Below, one piece after another: positions 1 through 11,879 of a DNA stretch of 64,000 nt. The first letter of the stretch is position 1. Each line of letters begins with the position of its first letter. The notes below the pieces were generated by a model. That model did no database searches. It was not told the DNA's origin and saw nothing but the letters and a program-made list of their open reading frames with translations. The position numbers were made by a program, and so were the translations under genes. Source of the DNA: Paenibacillus aquistagni (GTDB lineage: Bacteria; Bacillota; Bacilli; Paenibacillales; Paenibacillaceae). Location of the stretch: assembly GCF_900177815.1 (NCBI RefSeq), contig NZ_FXAZ01000004.1:62001-126000 (forward strand). The letters run 5' to 3'.

Positions 1-6
1 GCCTAA

Positions 7-789
<783 letters not shown>

Positions 790-790
790 G

Positions 791-2329
791 ATGTCCGCAC
801 CTAGACCAGTAGCCCTTATCATCATGGACGGCTTCGGCCTTCGCAACACGGTTGAAGGTAATGCGGTTGCGCAAGCTAACAAGCCGAATTATGATCGTTA
901 TATGAGCATGTATCCAAACACGACTTTGACAGCTTGTGGTGAAGCGGTAGGCTTGCCAGAAGGTCAAATGGGCAACTCTGAGGTAGGTCACTTGAATATC
1001 GGTGCAGGCCGCATCGTATATCAAGACTTGACTCGCATCACGAAGTCCATTCGTGAAGGAGACTTCTTCCAGAACGAAACGCTGCTTGAAGCGGTTAAGC
1101 ATGCAAAAGACAACAATAGAGCCTTGCATATCTATGGCTTGCTGTCCGATGGCGGCGTGCACAGCCATATTGACCATGCGCTTGCGATGCTGGACTTGTG
1201 TAAGCAAGCTGGCTTGTCTGATGTATATATCCATGCCTTCTTGGATGGTCGCGACGTTGCGCCTGACAGCGCAGTCGGCTATATCAAGAAGCTGCAAGAC
1301 AAGATCGCTGAAGTGGGCATAGGCAAGATTGCGACCGTTCAAGGCCGCTACTATGCGATGGACCGCGATAAGCGCTGGGAGCGTGTAGAGAAGTCCTATC
1401 GTGCGATGGTATATGGCGATGGACCTACAGCGCAGGATCCGATCCAAGCGGTTGAGGAATCCTATGCAGCTTCGGTATACGATGAATTTGTAATGCCTAC
1501 AGTCATCGTAGACAACAACAATGAGCCAGTAGGCTTGGTTCAAGAAGGCGACGCTGTCGTGTTCATGAACTTCCGTCCTGACCGTGCGATCCAGCTCGGA
1601 CAAGTGTTTACGAACGAAGACTTCCGCGGCTTTGACCGTGGTCCGAAGTTCCCTAAGAACTTGCACTTCGTGGCATTGACACTGTTCGCTGAGACTGTTG
1701 GCGGATATGTAGCTTACTCTCCAAAAGAGCTCGACAATACGCTTGGCGAGGTTCTTGCTCAACAAGGCAAGAAGCAGCTTCGTATTGCAGAGACAGAGAA
1801 ATATCCTCACGTTACCTTCTTCTTCAGCGGCGGCCGCGATGTTGAGCTGCCAGGAGAAAAACGTGTGTTGATCAACTCGCCGAAGGTGGCAACGTATGAT
1901 CTGCAGCCAGAGATGAGCGCTTATGAGGTAGCGGAAGCTGCTGTCAATGAGATCAACTCTGACGAGTTCGATGCGATCATCCTGAACTTTGCGAACCCTG
2001 ACATGGTAGGGCACTCCGGCTTGCTGGAGCCTACAATCAAGGCGGTAGAAGCAACAGATGAGTGCATGGGCAAAGTGGTAGAAGCTGTCCTTGCAAAAGG
2101 CGGCGTGTGCTTGATCACAGCTGACCATGGTAATGCTGATATGGTATTCGACGAACAAGGTCGTCCGCATACTGCGCATACGACTAACCCCGTGCCGATT
2201 ATCGTAACGGCGAAGGATGCGGAATTGCGTGATGGCGGCATTCTAGCTGATATTGCTCCAACGATTCTTGACCTGCTTCAAGTTCAGCAGCCTGCTGAGA
2301 TGACAGGAACATCCTTGATGAAGAAGTAA
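791..2329 (+). CDS. gpmI: 2,3-bisphosphoglycerate-independent phosphoglycerate mutase
   Basis: Converts 3-phosphoglycerate to 2-phosphoglycerate in glycolysis using two Mn ions and a phosphoserine intermediate. The protein is 512 residues, typical of the alkaline-phosphatase-superfamily enzyme. The metal site MDGFGLR is at residues 12-18, and the catalytic Ser is in [15 protein letters not shown] (Ser63). The C-terminal metal ligands lie in TADHGNAD and [10 protein letters not shown]. It starts at ATG 791, one base after the tpiA stop, so it is almost certainly translationally coupled. Bacillales use this Mn-dependent enzyme, which links its activity to cellular pH and Mn, rather than the cofactor-dependent type. 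Confidence 0.98.
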   Translation: MSAPRPVALIIMDGFGLRNTVEGNAVAQANKPNYDRYMSMYPNTTLTACGEAVGLPEGQMGNSEVGHLNIGAGRIVYQDLTRITKSIREGDFFQNETLLEAVKHAKDNNRALHIYGLLSDGGVHSHIDHALAMLDLCKQAGLSDVYIHAFLDGRDVAPDSAVGYIKKLQDKIAEVGIGKIATVQGRYYAMDRDKRWERVEKSYRAMVYGDGPTAQDPIQAVEESYAASVYDEFVMPTVIVDNNNEPVGLVQEGDAVVFMNFRPDRAIQLGQVFTNEDFRGFDRGPKFPKNLHFVALTLFAETVGGYVAYSPKELDNTLGEVLAQQGKKQLRIAETEKYPHVTFFFSGGRDVELPGEKRVLINSPKVATYDLQPEMSAYEVAEAAVNEINSDEFDAIILNFANPDMVGHSGLLEPTIKAVEATDECMGKVVEAVLAKGGVCLITADHGNADMVFDEQGRPHTAHTTNPVPIIVTAKDAELRDGGILADIAPTILDLLQVQQPAEMTGTSLMKK

Positions 2330-2388
2330 TCACTGCTGTCAATGACAGCTGTGCATAGATTAAATGACTTGATGAATAGGAGATGTAA

Positions 2389-3681
<1,293 letters not shown>

Positions 3682-3705
3682 GTCACGTCAAAAGCGTGAT
3701 TGACG

Positions 3706-3735
3706 AAAGGAATCCCATCTGGGATTCCTTTTTTT
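3706..3735 (+). terminator. Rho-independent terminator of the glycolytic operon
   Basis: An 11-bp perfect stem, AAAGGAATCCC at 3706-3716 and GGGATTCCTTT at 3721-3731, with a four-base loop, runs into seven T residues. It lies 25 bases after the eno stop. Confidence 0.95.
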
Positions 3736-3967
3736 GTGCCGAAGTTACAGCCATTTGTGATTGTTCCCATCCGTTATCATAACAGGAAAACACATTGTGT
3801 TTAGTATGAGCATCGTCTTTCTGGGTGAAAGCTGTTGATACTGGATGAAGATATCGCCAGATATCGCCATGCCAGATGCAAGCTATTGCCTGATAAACAT
3901 CCTGCTGTCACCCTGCATAAGCTGATAGAACAGTGATCGTACTCAGGTGATGTGAGGAGAGGAGCCG

Positions 3968-4606
3968 ATGACCTTAACGAGTTTTTTTAGAGAATGTGAT
4001 CCGAAGCTTAAGCAAGTCGTTATTCCCCTGCCTTCATTTTGGTGGAGTCGGCCTTACGAATATGCATGGGCAAGCCAATATGCTCAGGGCTGTGTGCTCG
4101 ACGCAGCCTGCGGCATCAGCCATCCGTTCAAATTCTGGCTGACGGAGCATTGCGATGAGGTCCACGGGTGTGATCTTGATCCAAGGATTCTGTCACATGC
4201 CGCAATCTTACAAGATATTGTCGTTGATTTTGGCGAGCAGGAGGCTGCGTGGATTAAGCAAGAAGGCTATCTTCACCGGCTGAAGCTGCTTCGGGCTGAT
4301 CTTGGCATGCTGCCTTATGGTAATGAGAGCTTTGATACCATCTTTTGCATCTCGGTGTTTGAACATCTGCCAGATGCCGTCAAGCCTGCTGTTATGCAGG
4401 AGTTCCACCGAACATTAAAGGGCGGCGCTACACTTGTCATGACGTTGGATTATCCGCTTGCTAATCCAGCCTTCATGGTGCAGGCGATTCAGGACAGCGG
4501 GTTTGAGTTGAAGGAGCCGCATGATTTCTCTATTCCAGAGGACGCCATTACCGGACAGGGTTTAATGTGTTATCGCCTGCTGCTTACGAAGAAGCCATCT
4601 TCATAA
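3968..4606 (+). CDS. Class I SAM-dependent methyltransferase, substrate unknown
   Basis: A 212-residue protein with a Methyltransferase_11-type Rossmann fold. Motif I is VLDAACGISHPFKFW at about residues 43-57, a somewhat degenerate GxGxG. An acidic motif II is at VHGCDLDPRIL (about 65-75). Motif IV is FDTIFCISVFEHLPD (about 119-133), followed by the typical EFHRTLKGGATLVM strand. It is likely to methylate a small molecule or lipid head group, but nothing in the sequence names the acceptor. ATG 3968 follows GGAGAGGAG. It stands alone between the glycolytic operon and the convergent odhAB genes, so context gives no help. The last codons (4578-4595) are part of an 18-bp word repeated at 4899-4916. 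Confidence 0.85.
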   Translation: MTLTSFFRECDPKLKQVVIPLPSFWWSRPYEYAWASQYAQGCVLDAACGISHPFKFWLTEHCDEVHGCDLDPRILSHAAILQDIVVDFGEQEAAWIKQEGYLHRLKLLRADLGMLPYGNESFDTIFCISVFEHLPDAVKPAVMQEFHRTLKGGATLVMTLDYPLANPAFMVQAIQDSGFELKEPHDFSIPEDAITGQGLMCYRLLLTKKPSS

Positions 4607-4916
4607 ACATAAAATGAAAGGGATAAATGCTCATAAACATAGTTGCTCATAAACATATGAGCATGATAACTTCAAGCCTAGCAGCAAAATGAGGAGGCAC
4701 CCAAGGCGGATTGCTGTCTCAATAAAGCTATGAAACACCCGGTAGTTTGATGAAAAAATGCGCATGGGTCTTCTTAAAATAAACATGCCCCTGAGGAAGA
4801 GACAACGCCATACAGCGGGTCCTCTTCCTCAGGGGCAGATGAATTTAATATCAGGCTATACCGGATTTTTGTTTTCTTCCCGATTCGATTCCGACGAGTG
4901 CTGCTTACGAAGAAGC
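4578..4916. repeat. Short direct repeats behind the methyltransferase gene
   Basis: TGCTGCTTACGAAGAAGC occurs exactly at 4578-4595 (end of the methyltransferase gene) and again at 4899-4916. Between them TCATAAACATA occurs three times (4601-4611, 4631-4641, 4647-4657), twice inside GCTCATAAACATA. The roughly 300-base interval holds no convincing gene, only the hairpin at 4786-4837. The 18-bp match suggests a small duplication or a footprint left by a lost element. Confidence 0.7.
4786..4837 (-). terminator. Long hairpin downstream of odhAB, probable terminator
   Basis: A perfect 16-bp inverted repeat has arms TGCCCCTGAGGAAGAG (4786-4801) and its complement at 4822-4837, with a 20-base loop. 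It lies about 130 bases past the odhB stop. On the minus strand it is followed by TGTTTATTTT, a moderate T tract, so it most likely ends odhAB transcription. It lacks a T tract on the plus strand. Confidence 0.6.
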
Positions 4917-4965
4917 TTGCTTTGTCGTTGCATCATGCTGCTAAGGGGTAGTTGACTAGCCAAGA

Positions 4966-6258
4966 TTAGCTCTCCAGCAGCAATGATTCTGGATCCTCAA
5001 GCAGTTCTTTCACCTTCACGAGGAAGCTCACGGCCTCAGCTCCATCGACGATACGATGATCGTAGGAGAGGGCGATATACATCATCGGGCGAAGCTCGAT
5101 TCGCTCGTTATCGACTCCTACAGGACGCATTTGGATCTTGTGCATGCCAAGAATTCCAACCTGCGGCGCATTGAGAATTGGCGTTGACAAGAGGGAGCCG
5201 AATACGCCGCCATTCGTAATCGTGAATGTGCCGCCTTGAAGATCAGAGATGGACAAGCTGTTGTTGCGTGCTTTGTTTGCAAGCTCAACGATCTCCTTCT
5301 CAATCTCAGCAAAGCCTAAGCGATCCGCATCTCTTACAACGGGAACTACGAGTCCTTCCTTCGCAGATACCGCGATGCCGATATCATAGAACTTCTTCAC
5401 GATTAGCTCATCGCCGGCAATTTCTGCATTAAGCAGTGGATACGCCTTTAGAGCACCGATAACAGCTTTGGTGAAGAAGGACATGAAGCCAAGATTCACT
5501 TCATATTTCTCTTTGAAGCGATCTTTGCGGCGCTTACGAACATCCATGATGGCCGTCATATCTACTTCATTGAACGTAGTCAGCATTGCTGCTGTCTGCT
5601 GTGCTTCTACTAGACGCTTGGCGATCGTCTGGCGGCGGCGGGACATCTTCTGAATATCCACGGCTTTGCCTGCAAATTGATCGGTATAGGCAGAAGCCTT
5701 TGGAGCTTGAGGAGCTGGTGCAGCAGCTTGGGAAGGCGTACCCGCTGTCCGCACACGAGCTTGCGCTTCAACATCGTCTTGGGTCACGCGTCCAAGCGGA
5801 TCGCGCGTCTGCACACTCTTGAGGTCCAAGCCTTGCTCGCGTGCCAAGCGTCTCGCACCTGGTGTAGCATAAGTATCTTTATCAGGTGCTGGAACAGCCG
5901 CAGGTACGGGAGCCGCTGCTTGCGCTGCTGCAGGCTTGGCAGGCGCCTCGACCGCTGCTGCTACTTGCGGCTCAGCAGAAGTAGACTCGCTGCTTGCTGC
6001 TGGCGCAGCGGAAGCGGAACTTCCGCCTGCACCAAGAATAGCAATCACTTCTCCAACAAGAACGTTCTCTCCTTCTTCTCGGACGAGTTGTTCGATCACA
6101 CCATCCTCATCAGCTGCGATCTCAAGATTAACCTTATCCGTCTCCAATTCAGCCAGTACATCGCCTTGCTTCACGGCATCGCCTTGCTTCACATGCCATT
6201 TGTGTAACGTTCCTTCGGTAATCGAATCTCCCAAGTCAGGGACTTTGATCTCTGCCAC
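4966..6258 (-). CDS. odhB: 2-oxoglutarate dehydrogenase E2, dihydrolipoyl succinyltransferase
   Basis: Core subunit of the 2-oxoglutarate dehydrogenase complex; it moves the succinyl group from lipoate to CoA in the TCA cycle. The protein is 430 residues. An N-terminal lipoyl domain has the lipoylated Lys in [10 protein letters not shown] (Lys42). An Ala/Pro-rich linker follows (about residues 76-125), then an E1/E3-binding domain beginning [12 protein letters not shown] (about 130-165). The catalytic domain ends with the active-site His motif [14 protein letters not shown]. The gene lies 56 bases after odhA on the minus strand and is cotranscribed with it. The E3 gene (lpd) is not present and, as in Bacillus, must be supplied from a pyruvate dehydrogenase locus elsewhere. 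Confidence 0.96.
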   Translation of the reverse strand: MAEIKVPDLGDSITEGTLHKWHVKQGDAVKQGDVLAELETDKVNLEIAADEDGVIEQLVREEGENVLVGEVIAILGAGGSSASAAPAASSESTSAEPQVAAAVEAPAKPAAAQAAAPVPAAVPAPDKDTYATPGARRLAREQGLDLKSVQTRDPLGRVTQDDVEAQARVRTAGTPSQAAAPAPQAPKASAYTDQFAGKAVDIQKMSRRRQTIAKRLVEAQQTAAMLTTFNEVDMTAIMDVRKRRKDRFKEKYEVNLGFMSFFTKAVIGALKAYPLLNAEIAGDELIVKKFYDIGIAVSAKEGLVVPVVRDADRLGFAEIEKEIVELANKARNNSLSISDLQGGTFTITNGGVFGSLLSTPILNAPQVGILGMHKIQMRPVGVDNERIELRPMMYIALSYDHRIVDGAEAVSFLVKVKELLEDPESLLLES

Positions 6259-6314
6259 GGTTGGTGACCTCCTTATGTTTGAAGCTGCAAGCTGTTAGCT
6301 TACCGATCTCTATA

Positions 6315-9173
6315 TTAAGAAAGCTTGAGTGAGTTCTGAATAATCTGGCGCTGCTCATGACTGTGTACATCCGCGTAGCCGCTCGATGGGGAGGAGCGCT
6401 CTCCTCTGCCGATATAGCTGAGGGAAGCATTCTTCGGCAGTATCGCCCGAATGCGAGGCTCCATGAAGGACCATGCACCCATGTTTTGCGGCTCTTCCTG
6501 CACCCATGCGACTTCCTTAAGGGACTTCATTCTTCCCATCACTTCAGCAATCTGTTCCTCTGGGAACGGATACAGCTGCTCGACGCGCACGATATGAAGC
6601 CAGCTCCAATCCTGATCCTGATGATTCTCAAGCTCAGCTTCCAGATCAAGGGCGATCTTGCCTGAGCAAAGAATCAAGCGCTGTACCTTGCTAGGCTTGC
6701 TGCCAAGCAGCGGCTCCTCCAGGATAGGAGAGAATGTGCCTTCCGTTAAGTCGGCTACGTTAGAGACGCTGCGTGTATTGCGCAGCAGGCTCTTCGGCGA
6801 CATCACGACAAGCGGTCTTGCCTCCAAGGTTCCGCCAATGGCTGCCTGACGACGCAGCAGATGGAAGTATTGCGCTGCACTAGTCAGGTTGGCAACCATC
6901 CAGTTGCCATTCGCGCACAATTGAAGGTAGCGTTCCAGACGGGCACTAGAGTGCTCTGGACCTTGACCCTCGTAGCCGTGCGGCAGCAGCATCATCAAGT
7001 TGGAGTACTGATGCCACTTCGCTTGGCCAGAAGCAATAAACTGGTCGAAGATCACTTGCGCAACATTGGCGAAATCTCCAAACTGTGCTTCCCAGATCAC
7101 AAAGGTCTCTGGGGAGAATACGTTGTACCCGTATTCGAAGCCCAGTACAGCCGCTTCCGTTAGCGGGCTGTTGTGAATATCGAAGGACGCCTTCACCTGC
7201 GGAATATGGTGCAGCGGGCAGTACGTGCTGCCATTGTTCGGATCATGCATCATTAGATGGCGATGAGCGAACGTGCCGCGCTGTACATCCTGGCCGCTCA
7301 TGCGAATCGGCTGGCCATCTGCAAGAATCGTAGCAAAGGCAAGCGCTTCTGCGAGCGACCAATCAACCTTGTTCTCATCCTTCATCGCATCCGCGCGACG
7401 TTTCATAATCCGCTCAAGCTTCGAGTAAGGCGTGAAGCTTGAAGGATAATCAACCAATGCCTGATTGAGCTCGCGCAGCTCTTCTTCCGCTACGCCAGTA
7501 ATCGCCGGGACCGGCTCATTCGCACGAGGGAGCCTGCTGGTATGAAGCGGGAAGTCAGACTCTGTGCGCTCGCGCATCTTCTCATAGGCTTGTTGCATCT
7601 CTGCTTCGACTTCGTCCTTCATCTGCTTGAGCTCTGCCTCAGTGATGACCGCTTGCTGCTGCAGGCGATTCGCATACACCTGATAAGGCACAGGGTGGCT
7701 GTTCACTTTTTTGTAGACGAGCGGCTGCGTAGCACTCGGATCATCCATCTCATTGTGGCCGTGACGGCGGTAGCCGATCAGGTCAATGAGGAAGTCCTTC
7801 TTGAACGTCTCGCGATATTCAAATGCCATCCGCACAGCAGCGATACAAGCCTCAGGATCATCAGCATTGACATGTACGATCGGGATCTCATAGCCCTTCG
7901 CTACATCGGAAGCGTATAGTGTTGAACGTGAATCCGAGCTGTCTGTTGTGAATCCAATGCGGTTGTTGACAATAATATGGAGCGACCCGCCGTTCTGATA
8001 GCCATCCAGCTTGGCAAAGTTTAGCGTCTCCGCAACGATGCCTTCGCCAGGGAAGGCTGCATCCCCGTGCATGAGGATGGTTGCCGCGAGGCCCGTATCT
8101 TGGGCAGGGTATCCTTTGACTGTGCGATCGTCCTGCGCAGCGCGAGCAAAGCCTTCAACCACGGCGTTCACATATTCCAAGTGGCTCGGGTTATTAGCCA
8201 GCGTAATCTTCGTGCGAAGCTGACCTTGTTCAAATTCGCGATCCGCACCCATATGATATTTCACGTCACCGGTCCAGCCGAAGTTAATGCCTGTCGAACC
8301 TTCGGAAGGCACCAGATCCTTGTTCGGTGAATGATGGAATTCCGAGAATATGGCGCTATATGGCTTGCCAAGCACATGCGCCAGCACGTTCAAGCGGCCG
8401 CGGTGCGCCATGCCCATCATGATATTTTTGACGCCGTCTTTGGCAAAGGCGACAACCAGCTCATCAAGCATTGGAACGAGCGTATCGTTGCCTTCAATGG
8501 AGAAGCGCTTCTGACCGGCGAATGTCTTATGAAGGAATTTCTCGAACAGGTCAACTTGGATGAGGCGCTTGAGAAGCTTCTTCTTCTCTTCATCAGAGAG
8601 ACGAACAGGTTCTCTTTCTGCTTGCTTTCTCAACCACTTGCTCTCGTTCTTGTCGTGCACATGGCCAAAGTCGTAAGCAATCGAGCGCGTATACGACTTC
8701 TTCAATTGCTCGATCGCATCCCAAGCGGTATGCACGCCCACTGGAGGCTCGTTCCATACCAAGCTTGCTGGAAGCGCCGCAAGCATCTCCTTCGTCAAGC
8801 CATAGGCTTCAGGCTCGAAGCCAGCCTCAAGCGGCTTCGTGTCGATCCCAAGCGGATCGATATCTGCAGCCAGATGTCCGAAGTGGCGAATATGATCGGC
8901 GAGCTTCGCTGCGCTCACGGCCTGCTGCAGCTGCTCTTGGCTTGGGGCCAGTGCAGGGCGGTCAGGCGCAATCAGCGCATTGACAGCGCTTGCAGGCGCA
9001 GTAGGCGAAGCATCGACTGGAGGTGGTCCATACTGCTCGAACCATTCTCTGTACTGCGCATCGACGGTATCTGGATTTTTTAAATACTGTTCATACTGCT
9101 CTTGAATGTATCCAAGGTTCGGGCCATAATATTGCTCCCAAGCTGCACCTCGGCTTGATATTCCAACCGACAT
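6315..9173 (-). CDS. odhA: 2-oxoglutarate dehydrogenase E1 component
   Basis: Thiamine-diphosphate-dependent decarboxylase that takes 2-oxoglutarate and transfers the succinyl unit to odhB. The protein is 952 residues, as in Bacillus OdhA (about 940). The N-terminus has the GPNLGYIQEQYEQYLKNP segment used for E2 contact. GMAHRGRLNVLAHVLGKP and HGDAAFPGEG are the E1 cofactor and active-site motifs. The transketolase-like central domain includes FVIWEAQFGDFANVAQV, and the LLPHGYEGQGPEHSSAR segment follows. The ATG at 9173 is preceded by an AAGGAGG-type site on the minus strand. It is the first gene of odhAB. Confidence 0.96.
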   Translation of the reverse strand: MSVGISSRGAAWEQYYGPNLGYIQEQYEQYLKNPDTVDAQYREWFEQYGPPPVDASPTAPASAVNALIAPDRPALAPSQEQLQQAVSAAKLADHIRHFGHLAADIDPLGIDTKPLEAGFEPEAYGLTKEMLAALPASLVWNEPPVGVHTAWDAIEQLKKSYTRSIAYDFGHVHDKNESKWLRKQAEREPVRLSDEEKKKLLKRLIQVDLFEKFLHKTFAGQKRFSIEGNDTLVPMLDELVVAFAKDGVKNIMMGMAHRGRLNVLAHVLGKPYSAIFSEFHHSPNKDLVPSEGSTGINFGWTGDVKYHMGADREFEQGQLRTKITLANNPSHLEYVNAVVEGFARAAQDDRTVKGYPAQDTGLAATILMHGDAAFPGEGIVAETLNFAKLDGYQNGGSLHIIVNNRIGFTTDSSDSRSTLYASDVAKGYEIPIVHVNADDPEACIAAVRMAFEYRETFKKDFLIDLIGYRRHGHNEMDDPSATQPLVYKKVNSHPVPYQVYANRLQQQAVITEAELKQMKDEVEAEMQQAYEKMRERTESDFPLHTSRLPRANEPVPAITGVAEEELRELNQALVDYPSSFTPYSKLERIMKRRADAMKDENKVDWSLAEALAFATILADGQPIRMSGQDVQRGTFAHRHLMMHDPNNGSTYCPLHHIPQVKASFDIHNSPLTEAAVLGFEYGYNVFSPETFVIWEAQFGDFANVAQVIFDQFIASGQAKWHQYSNLMMLLPHGYEGQGPEHSSARLERYLQLCANGNWMVANLTSAAQYFHLLRRQAAIGGTLEARPLVVMSPKSLLRNTRSVSNVADLTEGTFSPILEEPLLGSKPSKVQRLILCSGKIALDLEAELENHQDQDWSWLHIVRVEQLYPFPEEQIAEVMGRMKSLKEVAWVQEEPQNMGAWSFMEPRIRAILPKNASLSYIGRGERSSPSSGYADVHSHEQRQIIQNSLKLS

Positions 9174-9471
9174 GAATCATAACCTCCTTATGGGTTCAAT
9201 CCTGTTGTTAGGAACACGAACTTGCCTCTCATTGACCCATCCACATTACCTGTCGTCTATTATTAAATGGTTTCATAAATACTGGAAACGTCTCTATTAT
9301 ACTTTACATTTCGTCAGATGTAGCGTCCTAAAAGCGTAAATGATGATAGCTATTTCAGATGATATACATATCAAATGTAGATAGATAATGATTGCGCTTA
9401 CAAGTGAGAGTTTTCACAGTTCGCAGGGCGGGTCTAATGCTGGACCTTAGACTAGTTTTGAGACGAAGGTA
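9174..9471. other. Divergent upstream region of odhA and the PadR operon
   Basis: No gene is seen in this 298-base, fairly AT-rich stretch. A TATAAT on the minus strand (9296-9301), about 125 bases upstream of the odhA start, may be its -10 box, but a good -35 is not evident. No catabolite-repression or CcpC-like site could be recognised by eye. Confidence 0.5.
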
Positions 9472-9500
9472 TTGCGGTGCATCAGGCATGAATCTATACT
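9472..9500 (+). promoter_or_regulatory. SigA-type promoter of the PadR operon
   Basis: TTGCGG (9472-9477) and TATACT (9495-9500) are separated by exactly 17 bases. Transcription would begin near 9507, about 90 bases before the PadR start. The promoter rules out the longer in-frame GTG at 9472 as a translation start. Confidence 0.75.
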
Positions 9501-9597
9501 AAAATCAGGTACTAATCAATGTACAATACTGAATGTCACGCACAACTGCAACTTCATCATATATGGCAGCGGATGTCGTCCAAGAGAGGTGAGAAGT

Positions 9598-9936
9598 TTG
9601 AAGGAAATCATTCAATTCAAAAAAGGCGTGCTCGGTCTATGTGTGATGGTGCTGATCAACGAACGCGATCAATATGGCTTCGAGCTTGCTCAGCAGATTT
9701 CCAAGCACATTGAAGTGGCGGAGGGCGCATTATATCCTGTACTTCGTCGAATGGTGGCAGACGGCCATTGCACGACTTATTTGCAGGAGTCGACAGAGGG
9801 CCCGCCTCGCAAATATTACAAGCTCACTCCAGAAGGCAAGGCTTATATGAATGAGCTTGTCACGGAGTGGAAGAGATTTGTTACAGGGGTACAAGAACTG
9901 ATGGAAGAATCTGAACGGGGTGAGAGAGATGCATAA
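9598..9936 (+). CDS. PadR-family transcriptional regulator
   Basis: A 112-residue PadR-type winged-helix repressor. It has the family signature LGLCVMVLINERDQYGFELAQQI at the N-terminus, the recognition-wing stretch EGALYPVLRRMVADG, and the basic wing PPRKYYKLTPEGKAY. The start is taken as TTG 9598, which follows GAGAGGTGAG. The upstream in-frame GTG overlaps the -35 box and has no ribosome binding site. Its last 8 bases overlap the DUF1700 gene. In Bacillales, PadR genes joined to DUF1700 and DUF4097 genes form autoregulated envelope-stress modules in which PadR represses its own operon. That role is inferred here from gene order. Confidence 0.9.
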   Translation: MKEIIQFKKGVLGLCVMVLINERDQYGFELAQQISKHIEVAEGALYPVLRRMVADGHCTTYLQESTEGPPRKYYKLTPEGKAYMNELVTEWKRFVTGVQELMEESERGERDA

Positions 9937-10852
9937 AGAGTTATTTCTATTGAAGCTCGAGGCGGCACTGCTGCCGCTGCCAGAGAAAGAGCGTATGGAG
10001 ATTGTCGAGGAATATGACGCTCACTTTGAGTTCAGCAAGCAGGAGGGCCGTACGGAAGAAGAGATTGCCAAGGAGCTTGGCGTGCCCGAGGAGCTCGCTG
10101 CAGATATATTGAATGATCAGCGGGAGCGAAAGCCTGAGACGCTGTCAGAGATTCCGGTATTGGAAACAGAACCTAAGGCTGACCCGTATCCTCCGATGAT
10201 GGAGAAGCCAATATCTCCTGCTGGCGATGATCGATCAGCTCTGGCTCCTAGGAAGTCGGCACCGGTACCGATAAGTGAATATATGAGGGTGCCGCCAATG
10301 GATTATCGTTCCGACAAGAAGGAGGAATCCTCTCCTCCTGCCCTTGATGCGGAACCGAATGTTATGGGTGCAGGCATGCAAGCTTCTGAGCTGTCGGCGC
10401 AGGAGCCTATGACGCCTCCGTCGTTTTATGCCGAGCAAGGAAGGGATCTACGCATGGATGCTCCTCCTATGCATGGCTTCGAGGGGCCTCACAATCAGAA
10501 TCAAGCTCCGCCATTTGCCGAGGAGCCGCCGAAGAAGAAGCGCTCCGCGGGTGGAGCGATCGGCGTCCTGCTTGTCTCCATTGTCGTTATTCCTCTGCTG
10601 CTTTCATTCTGGGGAGTGTTCATAAGCCTTGGAGCGGCTGCGCTTATCATGATCCTAAGTCCTGCCCTTCTTATCGTGAAGCTGTACATGGGGGGCATGT
10701 TCCATGGCATTGATCTAAGCGCCGTGCTTATTATGTTCGGTCTTGGCATCTTCTTGATGCAATTGGTATGGCCGCTCATGAAAGGCTACAGCAAAATCTC
10801 AGGCGGCTACATGCGCTGGGTATTCAACATTCGAAAGGAGAGAGCCGCATGA
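9929..10852 (+). CDS. DUF1700 / HAAS-domain membrane protein
   Basis: About 307 residues. The N-terminus has the HAAS/DUF1700 signature (helix-rich KEERMEIVEEYDAHFEF followed by EEEIAKELGVPEELAADIL). A long Pro/Glu/Met-rich linker (about residues 65-205) leads to two strongly hydrophobic membrane segments (about 210-240 and 250-280). ATG 9929 is preferred over the GTG at 9920 because GGGGTGAG then sits at a usable distance. The gene overlaps PadR by 8 bases and the next gene by 4 (ATGA). The family usually accompanies PadR and DUF4097 proteins; the HAAS domain is thought to bind a protein partner, probably the regulator. The function here is not established. Confidence 0.82.
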   Translation: MHKELFLLKLEAALLPLPEKERMEIVEEYDAHFEFSKQEGRTEEEIAKELGVPEELAADILNDQRERKPETLSEIPVLETEPKADPYPPMMEKPISPAGDDRSALAPRKSAPVPISEYMRVPPMDYRSDKKEESSPPALDAEPNVMGAGMQASELSAQEPMTPPSFYAEQGRDLRMDAPPMHGFEGPHNQNQAPPFAEEPPKKKRSAGGAIGVLLVSIVVIPLLLSFWGVFISLGAAALIMILSPALLIVKLYMGGMFHGIDLSAVLIMFGLGIFLMQLVWPLMKGYSKISGGYMRWVFNIRKERAA

Positions 10853-11784
10853 ATCGACTGATTCTGAATATGGTTGCCCTGGTGGCGATCGTGCTTGGTG
10901 GTCTTGGACTCTTTATGTTCGGCATCGAGAATCTGGTCAACCCGCCTCATCCGGAATATGAGAAGAGTATTAGCTTTGCAGCGGGGAGCACTTTAGGACA
11001 AGGGAGCTCCACCTCTGAAACGGAAGGAAAGGATTATAACCATGCAACCTCATCGGCTGAGCTGAAAAAGCTTCAGGTTAAGGCTGACGTAGGCAAAGTC
11101 AATATTAAGTGGATTGCTGACAGCGAGAACCGAATTGAATGGAACGGCAAAGCACCGCAATCCGTTATTGATACCATCAGCAAGGCAATGATTGATGATA
11201 ACGGCACGCTCAGTCTGGACTTTTCAATTAAGAGACAGTGGAAGGATACGCCGTTACTGGATTTAGGCGGTCAGAATTATGTGTTCAATGTCATTATCCA
11301 TGCACCGCAAGGGTTTGAGCTGGAGCAGGTGGATGCTCATGTGGCAGCTGGAGATATGCTGATCGAAGGGCTTCAAACCAAGCGGCTTCAGGCGATCAAT
11401 AATCTAGGCCAGCTTACGGTCAAGGAAATGCAGGGAGAATTCGCTGAACTTCGCTCGGATACCGGAGACATTAAAGCAATCGGAGTGGATGCAAGGCTCG
11501 ATGTCAGAGCTTCTCTTGGCAATGTGAGACTTATAGATACGAAGCAGGATGCGGAGGCTTCTGTCATCACAGGAGATCTAATGGTAGAGCAGGAAGCGCC
11601 GCATTCCGTTGAGGCGAAGGTTACGCTCGGCAACATCTTGGTGAAAGCAGCAAATGGCTTTGACGGACGTGTTACCGCTCATTCTACGCTCGGCAATGTA
11701 TCCGTGCCTGATATGGACAGCAGCGGAGCAATGCGAATCAAGGTTCGCACGGAGACGGGAGATGTAACGGTTGTCCAAAAATAA
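10849..11784 (+). CDS. DUF4097 (adhesin-like beta-helix) membrane-anchored protein
   Basis: A 311-residue protein. One N-terminal membrane anchor (about residues 7-27) is followed by an extracytoplasmic DUF4097 domain with repeated short strands of the type VKADVGKVNIKW, GDMLIEGLQ, LGQLTVKEMQGEF, TGDIKAIGVDARL and LGNVRLIDTKQDA. These turns form a right-handed beta helix in this family. The start ATG 10849 overlaps the DUF1700 stop by four bases, so the three genes are coupled. The likely role is the surface-exposed part of an envelope-state sensor whose cytoplasmic end is PadR; this is inference from gene order only. Confidence 0.83.
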   Translation: MNRLILNMVALVAIVLGGLGLFMFGIENLVNPPHPEYEKSISFAAGSTLGQGSSTSETEGKDYNHATSSAELKKLQVKADVGKVNIKWIADSENRIEWNGKAPQSVIDTISKAMIDDNGTLSLDFSIKRQWKDTPLLDLGGQNYVFNVIIHAPQGFELEQVDAHVAAGDMLIEGLQTKRLQAINNLGQLTVKEMQGEFAELRSDTGDIKAIGVDARLDVRASLGNVRLIDTKQDAEASVITGDLMVEQEAPHSVEAKVTLGNILVKAANGFDGRVTAHSTLGNVSVPDMDSSGAMRIKVRTETGDVTVVQK

Positions 11785-11785
11785 C

Positions 11786-11813
11786 TTGAGATTCCCTTTG
11801 CAAGGACTATAAT
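11786..11813 (+). promoter_or_regulatory. Promoter of pdxK
   Basis: TTGAGA (11786-11791), a 16-base spacer, and a perfect TATAAT (11808-11813). It begins just after the DUF4097 stop, so pdxK is transcribed separately. Confidence 0.7.
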
Positions 11814-11879
11814 TTTCTATAGTAGTGCTCGTGATTGCATATAGATGAGATCTTGTATCTTGCGAAGGGGATAAGAGTA

